From the NCBI GenBank assembly GCA_026418655.1, contig JAOAAW010000161.1, forward strand, positions 1 to 6,438: a DNA stretch of 6,438 nucleotides. The letters run 5' to 3'. The position numbers and the translations under genes were made by a program. Source of the stretch: a bacterium. GTDB taxonomy: Bacteria; Ratteibacteria; UBA8468; B48-G9; DTJG01. This document shows positions 1-6,011 of the stretch, piece by piece (within the stretch, counting starts at the first letter, position 1; each line of letters starts with the position of its first letter). The notes below the pieces were generated by a model. It did not search any database and had not been told where the DNA came from. It saw only the letters and a list, made by a program, of their open reading frames with translations.

Positions 1-1131
1 ATATGGGGACTTGAGAACGATCCTGTTATCACTCTTTCTAAAATTAACCATTCTGACGTGTATCCTTCAACTCATGCTATAAAACTTTCCAATCTCGGGA
101 ATGGAAAATGGAGTATTTCTGACGAAAGAGATTTTCAATACGAGAATGTGCATGTTGAATTTGTAAAAAAATTCCCTGGTAAAATGTCCGCTCATATCGA
201 ACAGGTTGATAATAAATATGGTAATACCGCGCTGGCAATCAAACTTTTGCCACAAGAAAGAGAAAGAAAAACAATGCCTTTCTATACAACGATTGTGCCA
301 GAAAAACCAATCGTTATCCCAGGAAAACCTTCTCACATCGGACTCTGGGTTAAAGCCAATAGTGACTGGGGAAGAATTGTTTATTGTCTTAAAGACGCAA
401 ATGGGGAAAAATGGATCAGTAATGGGAAAAATGGAGAATGGAACGTTGACGATGTTCATTGTGCAAGTATGTTCTGTTTTGATGGGTGGAGATATCTAAG
501 ATTTGAACTACCTGGGAATCAGCCTTATGACTGTTTCAGAGAACCCGGAACATGCTGGTGGGGAAATTATGATGGAGATGGGATTGTCGACCTTCCACTT
601 AAAGTTGAAAAAATATTTGTGGAAAGAAGAACCCATGTAATCGTGGCAGATGAACTAAGACCTGCTGATACCTCTGATACCTTATTTGGCGATTTGTTTG
701 TTGAATATGAAAAACCTGAAGATAGGACTCCTGAAGCGGTGAGATTATCCCGATTGAGAATGAATACAGACATTACAATTCCAGAAATAGAAAATCCACT
801 CTTAAAAATTGAAAAAGAAGGAGTGTTACCAGCGACCAAGATAACTTCCATTTCAGTTCCTGAAAGGGAATATGATGGAACAAGATGCCATGTGTGGTTT
901 GATACTGTGAGTAATGCAAAATTTTATGACATATGGGTAAGTCCATATGAAAATGGAGCCGGTGCAATTCTTTTAGCAGAAGGGTGGACAGAACCAGGGA
1001 AGATTATTAAAGGTTTAAATCCAAATACAGACCTTTATCTTTTTGTTGTGTACAGGGATTCTGAAAATCGTACATCAAAACCTTCAAAACCCTTTCATAT
1101 TAAGCTTAAGGATATGTTTCCAATGAAGTGA
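1..1131 (+). CDS. C-terminal part of a probable carbohydrate-associated multidomain protein (5'-truncated)
   Basis: The reading frame is open from the first base to the TGA at 1129-1131, giving 376 residues. The GTG at 58 is in frame but has no ribosome site, and coding continues upstream of it, so the true start lies outside the window. Residues about 105-235 look like a galactose-binding-type beta sandwich: a segment beginning HIGLWVKANSDWG, then GWRYLRFELPG, then EKIFVERRTHV and GDLFVEYE, the usual pattern of strands ending in a descriptive last strand. Several Trp and Cys residues (for example CWWG, about 185-188) sit on the possible ligand face. Residues about 278-366 look like a fibronectin type III domain, with a Trp in the early strand (HVWFDTVSNAKFYDIWV) and the LNPNTDLYLFVVYRDSENRTS pattern typical of FN3 F/G strands. 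No catalytic motif, membrane segment or sorting signal is visible in this part. By family logic it would bind or process glycans, perhaps outside the cytoplasm, but no enzyme activity can be assigned. It converges on asd with no gap. Confidence 0.8.
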   Translation: MWGLENDPVITLSKINHSDVYPSTHAIKLSNLGNGKWSISDERDFQYENVHVEFVKKFPGKMSAHIEQVDNKYGNTALAIKLLPQERERKTMPFYTTIVPEKPIVIPGKPSHIGLWVKANSDWGRIVYCLKDANGEKWISNGKNGEWNVDDVHCASMFCFDGWRYLRFELPGNQPYDCFREPGTCWWGNYDGDGIVDLPLKVEKIFVERRTHVIVADELRPADTSDTLFGDLFVEYEKPEDRTPEAVRLSRLRMNTDITIPEIENPLLKIEKEGVLPATKITSISVPEREYDGTRCHVWFDTVSNAKFYDIWVSPYENGAGAILLAEGWTEPGKIIKGLNPNTDLYLFVVYRDSENRTSKPSKPFHIKLKDMFPMK

Positions 1132-2148
1132 TTAGACCAGTTCCATTTCAATCATTTTTTCCGCAATCTGCACAGCGTTCTGAGCAGCACCTTTTTTAAT
1201 ATTATCTCCCACTACCCACATGTCAATTGCATTTTCAAGTGCGGTATTTCTCCTTATTCTTCCAACAAAAACGTCGTTCTTTCCTGATACATCTATGGGT
1301 AAAGGATATCTTGCATTCTCAGGTTCATCAACAACCTTCACACCAGGCGAAGACATAAGAATTTCACGGCATTTCCTTACGTCAGGACATACATCAAATT
1401 GAACAGTAATCGCCTCTGAATGGGCATTAAAAACTGGAACTCTTACGCAGGTAGCAGAAACCATAATATCTGGACAGTCAAGAATTTTTCTTGTTTCAAG
1501 AAGCATCTTCACTTCTTCAGTATAGTAACCCTCAAATCTATCAGAAAGGTTCCCAATATGCGGAAGAATATTAAAAAGAATTCTATGGGGATATACACTT
1601 ATTGTAAATGGTTTTTCTTCAATATATTGACGGAGTTGATTTTCAAGTTCCTCTACAGCTTTACTACCTGTACCTGAAACAGCCTGATACGTGGATGCGA
1701 TTATTCTTTTCACACGATATTTTTGATGAAGCGGTGCGACTGCCATTAACATAATTATGGTAGAACAATTTGGATTTGCTATAAAACCTTTATTTTTTCT
1801 GAGATGTTCAGAATTTACCTCAGGTATGACCAGTGGTACATCAGGATGCATTCTGAAATCACCCCCGTTGTCTATAACTATGGCGCCTTTTTCGACAGCT
1901 TTCCAGCCAAATTCAAGGCTGGCGCCTTTCTCGCCTTCAGTACCTGCAAAAAAAGCAAAATCAATTCCTTCAAAAGACGATTCCGTAGTTTTCTTAATCA
2001 AGAATGATTTACCTGCTATAACCTCTTCACGTTCTCTTGTCGCAAAAATCTTTAAATCTTTAAAAGGAAACCCTCTTTCTATAATGACTTCCACCATTTT
2101 TTTTCCTACAAGACCTGCACCTACAACTGCAACATTATATTTTTTCAT
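1132..2148 (-). CDS. asd: Aspartate-semialdehyde dehydrogenase
   Basis: Reduces L-aspartyl-4-phosphate to aspartate 4-semialdehyde with NADPH, the branch point to lysine/diaminopimelate, threonine and methionine; cytoplasmic. The 338-residue length is normal. Numbered from the ATG at 2148, visible motifs are the N-terminal nucleotide loop VGAGLVG (about 9-15), the catalytic cysteine in NPNCSTI (Cys128), QAVSGTGSKAVEEL (about 155-168), the substrate lysine region TEEVKMLLETRKIL, and CVRVPVFNAHSE with Arg236 and His243. ArgC, a related reductase, lacks this last motif. A GTG at 2154 would add two residues, but it falls inside the Shine-Dalgarno sequence AAAGGCGGTG, so ATG at 2148 is preferred. 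Two motifs are atypical: the usual GATGxVG loop is one residue shorter, and the usual N(S/T)SAFR is NGGDFR. It is the last gene of the operon, and its start lies inside the end of the DUF1284 frame, which suggests coupled translation. Confidence 0.95.
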   Translation of the reverse strand: MKKYNVAVVGAGLVGKKMVEVIIERGFPFKDLKIFATREREEVIAGKSFLIKKTTESSFEGIDFAFFAGTEGEKGASLEFGWKAVEKGAIVIDNGGDFRMHPDVPLVIPEVNSEHLRKNKGFIANPNCSTIIMLMAVAPLHQKYRVKRIIASTYQAVSGTGSKAVEELENQLRQYIEEKPFTISVYPHRILFNILPHIGNLSDRFEGYYTEEVKMLLETRKILDCPDIMVSATCVRVPVFNAHSEAITVQFDVCPDVRKCREILMSSPGVKVVDEPENARYPLPIDVSGKNDVFVGRIRRNTALENAIDMWVVGDNIKKGAAQNAVQIAEKMIEMELV

Positions 2149-2151
2149 AAA

Positions 2152-2161
2152 CACCGCCTTT
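2152..2161 (-). promoter_or_regulatory. Ribosome binding site deciding the asd start
   Basis: On the minus strand this reads AAAGGCGGTG, one mismatch from the ideal AAGGAGGTG, followed by TTT and then ATG at 2148. The GTG that could be read as an earlier in-frame start is itself the 3' end of this site, so it is unlikely to be the initiation codon. The site lies inside the last codons of the DUF1284 frame. Confidence 0.7.
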
Positions 2162-2362
2162 CTTTAAATTCTCAAAACCTTTTCTGCAATCACCCATACT
2201 GTACCATTCACAATCATTGCACAATTGCTCTAACATATCAAATGAAAAAGTGTCTTTTATTTTACTGTATACCTCTCTGACTTTCAATGTTTTTATTGAT
2301 TGAAGATTCAATCTTGAAATAATTATTTCCTCCTTTCTCTGTAAAATAATTTCTGAGTCAGG

Positions 2363-2370
2363 TTTTTTTT
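2363..2370 (-). other. A8 homopolymer at the DUF1284 frame break
   Basis: The minus strand reads GC, eight A, then CCTGAC. As written, translation runs GCA AAA AAA ACC TGA and stops. With seven A it runs GCA AAA AAA CCT GAC and continues in the conserved frame. The break therefore maps to this run, or very close to it, because both frames encode Lys-Lys here and the family signature resumes just after. Confidence 0.8.
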
Positions 2371-2567
2371 GCACATGTTTCCCCTGAAAGGTACGGACAT
2401 ACTTTACAAATATCATCAGGACCTTTCACAAGTTCTATATCTAAGTCAAGACCTTTCTTTATTGTCGTAGATATTCTGCTCATATTCTCTACAAAAGCTC
2501 TACTGTACCCGGAGCCCTTAAAACCAAGTAAACAAAAAAGATGATGTGGTCTTATTTTTAACATCGA

Positions 2568-3155
2568 TTAATAATACTTGTGCGGAATGTTAAAAAAATA
2601 AAATGCAATATACGCCGCAATATAAGCCTTCACAATATCAAGCGGAATAAATGGAAAAACAGCTAGATTCATTGTTTCTCTCAGTCCTGTACCAAAAATA
2701 AAAGAAAACCACACCGCACCTAATAGATATATTGGAATAATTCCGATAAGCATTGAAAGAATACAGGAACCAAAATTTTTCACTTTCTTCTCAATAAAAT
2801 ATCCCACAAACCATGCTGCTGGAATGAAACCGATAATATATCCAAATGAAGGAAGCAAAAATCCTGCTTTTGCACCAGCAAACCACGGTACTCCTGACAT
2901 ACCCCCAGTTAGATAAATGATTTGACTCAAACTGGCCTGCTTTTTTCCAAGAAGTGCGCCACTGAGAAGTACCATAAGTACCTGTCCGGTTATCGGAACA
3001 GGAGTAAATGGTAATTTTATAAAAATCTGAGCAGAAACGCCCGTTAAAAAAGCAAAGGTAAACAAAATGAGCAACCTTTCAATAAAAGTTGCGTCACGCT
3101 GCCACTGGTAAACTTTCTGTAATCCACACACCCATCTTTTAATAATGTATGTCAT
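2568..3155 (-). CDS. bioY: BioY family biotin transporter, S component
   Basis: Membrane substrate-binding subunit of an energy-coupling-factor biotin transporter. The 195-residue protein has an N-terminal cytoplasmic stretch of about 25 residues, then about six hydrophobic segments. Signature motifs are LPFTPVPITGQVLMVLLSG (about 48-66), GALLGKKQASLSQIIYLTGG (about 66-85), SGVPWFAG (87-94), FGYIIGFIPAAWFVG (104-118) and the C-terminal PLDIVKAYIAAYIA (171-184), whose Asp and Lys are conserved in the family. A strong Shine-Dalgarno AGGAGG at 3160-3165, 4 nt before the ATG, fixes the start. It begins 15 nt after the leuB stop and ends 3 nt before the DUF1284 start. No ECF ATPase or T component is encoded here, so it either uses a shared module encoded elsewhere or works alone, as reported for some solitary BioY proteins. 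The placement in a leucine operon is unusual; biotin uptake is assigned by family only. Confidence 0.95.
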   Translation of the reverse strand: MTYIIKRWVCGLQKVYQWQRDATFIERLLILFTFAFLTGVSAQIFIKLPFTPVPITGQVLMVLLSGALLGKKQASLSQIIYLTGGMSGVPWFAGAKAGFLLPSFGYIIGFIPAAWFVGYFIEKKVKNFGSCILSMLIGIIPIYLLGAVWFSFIFGTGLRETMNLAVFPFIPLDIVKAYIAAYIAFYFFNIPHKYY

Positions 3156-3159
3156 AAAA

Positions 3160-3165
3160 CCTCCT
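3160..3165 (-). promoter_or_regulatory. Strong ribosome binding site of bioY
   Basis: A perfect AGGAGG on the minus strand lies 4 nt upstream of the bioY ATG. It is the best ribosome site in the operon and sits in the 15-nt gap after leuB, so bioY can be initiated independently rather than only by coupling. Confidence 0.8.
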
Positions 3166-3170
3166 AACTC

Positions 3171-4247
3171 TTATAACTCCGCAACAAACTTTGCAATTAA
3201 AGCGCCGGCTTCCATTGTTCCCATGCCCATCTTACCAGCTTCAAGGCTCTTAATATATCCTTCAGCAAGAGTTTTACAGATTGCTTTTTCAATAGTTTGA
3301 GCGGCTTCTGTTTCTCCAAGAATATCAAGCATCATTCCACCTGCTGCAATTGTCGCAACAGGACAAATCACATTTTTCCCAGTATATTTAGGTGCAGAAC
3401 CATGGATGGGTTCAAACATGCTGACACCTTCTGGATTTATATTTCCACCAGCAGCAACACCAAGTCCACCCTGGGTTATAGCTGCAAGGTCGGTAATAAT
3501 GTCTCCGAACATATTATTTGTTACGATAACATCAAACCACTCAGGATTCTTAACCATCCACATACAGGTAGCATCAACAAACGCGTAATCCAGTTTAATA
3601 TCAGGATATTCTCTGTGAACATCCTGACAGGTTCTTCTCCACAAATCGCCAGAGAATGTTAGTACATTGGCTTTATCCACACATGTCAATGTTTTTTTCT
3701 TATTTCTCCTGCGAGCAAGTTCAAACGCATATCTAACACATCTTTCAACACCTTTCCGTGTATTTATATCAAGTTGTGTGGCAATCTCATCTTTCGTTCC
3801 TTTCTTGAAAAACCCACCTATCCCGCAATAGGCTCCTTCAGTATTTTCCCTTACTACAACATAGTCAATGTGTTCTGGACCTTTATCTTTTAAAGGAGTC
3901 CAAACTCCTGGATAGAGTTTGACCGGCCTGAGATTTATGTATTGGTCAAGTTCAAATCTTATTTTCAAAAGAATCCCTTTTTCAAGTATTCCTGGCTGTA
4001 CATCAGGATGTCCTATTGCACCAAGATAAATAGCATCCATTGTCTTGAATTCTTCTATTGCAGAATCCGGTAAAGTTTCACCTGTTTTAAGATATCTATC
4101 ACCCCCAAAATCGTAATAAATAGTTTCCAGCCCAAAGTTAAACCTTTCAGCAGCAGATTTCAATACCTCTACACCTGCGTTAATAATTTCAGGGCCTATT
4201 CCATCTCCTGGAATTACACCTATTTTATATACTTTTCTTTTACCCAT
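3171..4247 (-). CDS. leuB: 3-isopropylmalate dehydrogenase
   Basis: Oxidises and decarboxylates (2R,3S)-3-isopropylmalate to 2-oxoisocaproate with NAD+, the third dedicated step of leucine synthesis. The 358 residues cover the whole beta-decarboxylating dehydrogenase fold: GVIPGDGIGPE (10-20), KIRFELDQYINLRP with Arg97 and Arg107, VVRENTEGAY (131-140), DKANVL with Lys192, the metal-binding NNMFGDIITD with Asp249 and Asp253, and the NAD-site EPIHGSAP (279-286). The KIRFELDQYINLRPVKLYPG form, rather than the compact LRxxLxLxxNLRP of many LeuB proteins, recalls actinobacterial-type LeuB (from memory). The Asn usually found in the NPxAxI segment that contacts the adenine is Cys295 here (ICPVATI). 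The start ATG lies inside the last codons of leuD (28-nt overlap), with a GGGGG-type ribosome site at 4257-4261, 9 nt upstream. Related tartrate, isocitrate and homoisocitrate dehydrogenases are possible by sequence, but the leuA-leuC-leuD context makes leucine synthesis the clear reading. Confidence 0.94.
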   Translation of the reverse strand: MGKRKVYKIGVIPGDGIGPEIINAGVEVLKSAAERFNFGLETIYYDFGGDRYLKTGETLPDSAIEEFKTMDAIYLGAIGHPDVQPGILEKGILLKIRFELDQYINLRPVKLYPGVWTPLKDKGPEHIDYVVVRENTEGAYCGIGGFFKKGTKDEIATQLDINTRKGVERCVRYAFELARRRNKKKTLTCVDKANVLTFSGDLWRRTCQDVHREYPDIKLDYAFVDATCMWMVKNPEWFDVIVTNNMFGDIITDLAAITQGGLGVAAGGNINPEGVSMFEPIHGSAPKYTGKNVICPVATIAAGGMMLDILGETEAAQTIEKAICKTLAEGYIKSLEAGKMGMGTMEAGALIAKFVAEL

Positions 4248-4711
4248 GGCATTAATCCCCCGCTTTTAATAATCTGCTGAAGAAACTCAGGATACCTGAC
4301 AAACCCTCCAGTTTCTCCACTTGTTAAATTTAAAATTGTTCCTGTATCAAAATCCACTTCAACAATATCATCCTGGGAAATTCTATCAGCAAAAGAAGTT
4401 TCAACAATCGGTAGGCCGATATTGATAGAGTTTCTGAAAAAAATTCTTGCAAAGCTTTTAGCTATTACAACAGAGATGCCACAACCTTTTATCGCGATAG
4501 GTGCATGTTCACGACTCGAACCGCCCCCAAAGTTTTCCCCTGCAACAATGATGTCTCCTTTACTTACTTTTCTTGAAAAATCGGGATAAATCGTTTCCAT
4601 GCAATGGGAAGAAAGTTCAGCGATATCGGTTGTATTTAAATACCTGGCAGCAATGATATCATCAGTATTTATGTGATCTCCAAATTTCCAGACTCTTCCT
4701 TTTGTTTTCAT
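4220..4711 (-). CDS. leuD: 3-isopropylmalate dehydratase, small subunit
   Basis: Swivelling-domain subunit that joins LeuC to isomerise 2-isopropylmalate to 3-isopropylmalate through dehydration and rehydration. At 163 residues it is the short, stand-alone LeuD type common in archaea and in bacteria such as clostridia and Thermotoga, not the roughly 200-residue enterobacterial form. It shows GDHINTDDIIAARYLNT (11-27), whose tail lies at the substrate-specificity loop; GENFGGGSSREHAP (58-71), the signature with the active-site serine and arginine; and IAKSFARIFFRNSINIGLP (83-101). The start overlaps the leuC stop as ATGA (4708-4711), with ribosome site TGAGGTG at 4717-4723, 5 nt upstream of the ATG. 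Its 3' end overlaps leuB by 28 nt. Homoaconitase small subunits are relatives; the YLNT loop and the neighbours favour isopropylmalate. Confidence 0.95.
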   Translation of the reverse strand: MKTKGRVWKFGDHINTDDIIAARYLNTTDIAELSSHCMETIYPDFSRKVSKGDIIVAGENFGGGSSREHAPIAIKGCGISVVIAKSFARIFFRNSINIGLPIVETSFADRISQDDIVEVDFDTGTILNLTSGETGGFVRYPEFLQQIIKSGGLMPWVKEKYIK

Positions 4712-5964
4712 TTCAACACCTCATCTGGATGCGAAATTTTACCATTAATAGCTGAAGCCATCGCAACCTCAGGATTGGTTAAATATACAAAACTCTCAGG
4801 ATGGCCCATTCTACCTATAAAATTTCTGTTTGTCGTAGCCAGAGCCACTTCACCTTTTGCAAGAACACCCATATGTCCACCCAGACAAGGACCACAGGTT
4901 GGAGGACTTATAACACAGCCTGCATTAAGGAAAATATCAATCAAACCTTCTCGTAGTGCCTGGGAATAAACTTTCTGTGTCGCTGGTATTATTATTGTCC
5001 TTACATCTGGATGGACAGATCTCCCTTTTACTATTTCTGCTGCTCTCCTGAGATCAGATATCCTTCCATTAGTACATGAACCAATTACAACCTGATCAAT
5101 TCTGATACCGGCAAATTCTCGTACATCTTTTGAATTTGAAGGTAAATGAGGAGCAGCGACCTGGGGTGAAATCTGATCAACATTTATTTCAATAATATTC
5201 TCATACTTTGCATCCCTATCGCTGGAAAAGAATATTCCCCTTTCTTTGGCTACAGTAAGTAAAAATTCCTCGGTGATTCTATCCGGTTCAATGATCCCAT
5301 TTTTCCCACCGGCCTCAATAGCCATATTACAAATTGTAAATCTATCGTCCATTGAAAGATATCTGATTGTTTCACCTGAAAATTCCATCGCTCTGTATCT
5401 TGCACCATCTACCCCGATCTTGCTTATTGTATAAAGAATTATATCTTTACCACCTACAAATCTCCCAGGTTTACCTCTGTAGACAAATTTAATCGTTGGC
5501 GGAACTTTTAACCATATTTTCCCCGTAACAAAAGCCGCCGCAACATCTGTACTTCCTACCCCTGTAGAGAAAGCACCCAATGCACCATATGTACAGGTGT
5601 GACTATCAGCACCTATAATTAAATCACCGGCACGCACAAGTCCTTCTTCAGGAAGCAAAGCATGTTCTATTCCAACCTTTCCAATTTCGTAAAATTTTAT
5701 ACCATGGACTTTTGCAAATTCTCTCAAAATTTTCACCATTTCAGCACTTTTTATGTCTTTACAGGGAGTAAAATGATCCGGAACAAAAACAATCTTCTCT
5801 GGATCAAAAACTTGTCTTGCACCCGATTTCTTAAATTCTTCAATTGCAAGTGGTCCTGTAATATCATTTGCAAGAACAAGATCAACCCTTGCTTCAATAA
5901 ATTCTCCAGGAAAGACCTCTTCCACACCAGCATGTTTTGCAAGAATCTTTTCTGTAATTGTCAT
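4708..5964 (-). CDS. leuC: 3-isopropylmalate dehydratase, large subunit
   Basis: [4Fe-4S] catalytic subunit of isopropylmalate isomerase, aconitase superfamily, partner of LeuD. The start chosen is ATG at 5964 (MTITEKILAKHAG, the usual N-terminus), giving 418 residues, the normal length of the monodomain bacterial/archaeal type. A TTG at 5985 would add seven residues (MRDGWIE) but has no ribosome site and no family support, while GGATGG at 5971-5976 lies 6 nt before the ATG. Numbered from ATG 5964, motifs are VPDHFTPCKD (about 61-70), GADSHTCTYGALGAFSTGVG (about 118-137), and three cluster cysteines: Cys297 in IGSCTNGR, and Cys357 and Cys360 in PTCGPCLGGHMG. NRNFIGRMGHP (about 379-389) follows. 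All residues expected for an active enzyme appear present. It follows leuA by 47 nt and shares an ATGA stop/start with leuD. Confidence 0.96.
   Translation of the reverse strand: MTITEKILAKHAGVEEVFPGEFIEARVDLVLANDITGPLAIEEFKKSGARQVFDPEKIVFVPDHFTPCKDIKSAEMVKILREFAKVHGIKFYEIGKVGIEHALLPEEGLVRAGDLIIGADSHTCTYGALGAFSTGVGSTDVAAAFVTGKIWLKVPPTIKFVYRGKPGRFVGGKDIILYTISKIGVDGARYRAMEFSGETIRYLSMDDRFTICNMAIEAGGKNGIIEPDRITEEFLLTVAKERGIFFSSDRDAKYENIIEINVDQISPQVAAPHLPSNSKDVREFAGIRIDQVVIGSCTNGRISDLRRAAEIVKGRSVHPDVRTIIIPATQKVYSQALREGLIDIFLNAGCVISPPTCGPCLGGHMGVLAKGEVALATTNRNFIGRMGHPESFVYLTNPEVAMASAINGKISHPDEVLK
4717..4723 (-). promoter_or_regulatory. Ribosome binding site of leuD
   Basis: TGAGGTG on the minus strand, 5 nt upstream of the leuD ATG and inside the last codons of leuC. 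Together with the ATGA stop/start overlap it supports coupled translation of the two subunits of one enzyme. Confidence 0.65.
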
Positions 5965-6011
5965 TTCAATCCATCCATCTCTCAAAGAAATTTACTTGAG
6001 AATTATAGATT

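Larger units (their letters stand above)
2135..2564 (-). pseudogene. DUF1284 family cysteine-rich protein, split by a one-base frameshift
   Basis: The first frame (ATG at 2564) gives IRPHHLFCLLGFKGSGYS and GPDDICKVCPYLSGETC, which I recognise as the N-terminal signature of DUF1284 (small bacterial and archaeal proteins of unknown function). It stops at TGA 2358-2360 after 68 codons. The rest continues in another frame from about 2362 to the TAA at 2135-2137 and contains LCNDCEWYSMGDC, the expected C-terminal cysteine cluster. Removing one A from the A8 run at 2363-2370 joins both into 142 residues, a normal family length. The joined protein has cysteines at about 11, 53, 56, 64, 115, 118 and 126, so two CxxC...C groups suggest metal or Fe-S binding (inference). 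The start is 3 nt after the bioY stop with no clear ribosome site, suggesting translational coupling to bioY; the end overlaps asd by 14 nt. It may be a genuine mutation, a homopolymer sequencing error, or a gene read through by slippage. Confidence 0.82.

Noticed and set aside
67..459. 130-codon minus-strand open frame opposite the plus-strand gene
   Set aside because: Low-complexity Phe/Ile-rich shadow; the plus-strand frame has domain-like content and runs uninterrupted to 1131.
1100..1109. Perfect 10-base palindrome TTAAGCTTAA near the end of the plus-strand gene
   Set aside because: Lies within coding sequence, is AT-rich and short, and has no partner repeat; no reason to treat it as an operator or terminator.
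1132..2148. N-acetyl-gamma-glutamyl-phosphate reductase (ArgC) as an alternative for the asd gene
   Set aside because: The NPNCSTI, TYQAVSGTG and CVRVPVFNAHSE motifs are those of aspartate-semialdehyde dehydrogenase; ArgC has a GCYPT-type cysteine motif.
1757..2167. 136-codon plus-strand open frame opposite asd
   Set aside because: Antisense shadow of a conserved enzyme; no ribosome site and no family resemblance.
2358..2370. Stop-codon recoding (TGA read as Trp or selenocysteine) in DUF1284
   Set aside because: Reading through the TGA stays in the wrong frame; the conserved continuation is in a different frame, so a one-base shift is required.
3171..5964. Lysine-type homoaconitase plus homoisocitrate dehydrogenase instead of LeuCDB
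   Set aside because: The adjacent gene has a LeuA-type regulatory domain, the LeuD loop is YLNT, and the asd gene in the operon points to lysine made by the aspartate route if at all.
5980..6001. Inverted repeat TCTCAA / TTGAGA with a 10-nt loop in the leuA-leuC gap
   Set aside because: Only six base pairs, AT-rich, no T-run; too weak to call a terminator or attenuator and expected by chance in such DNA.
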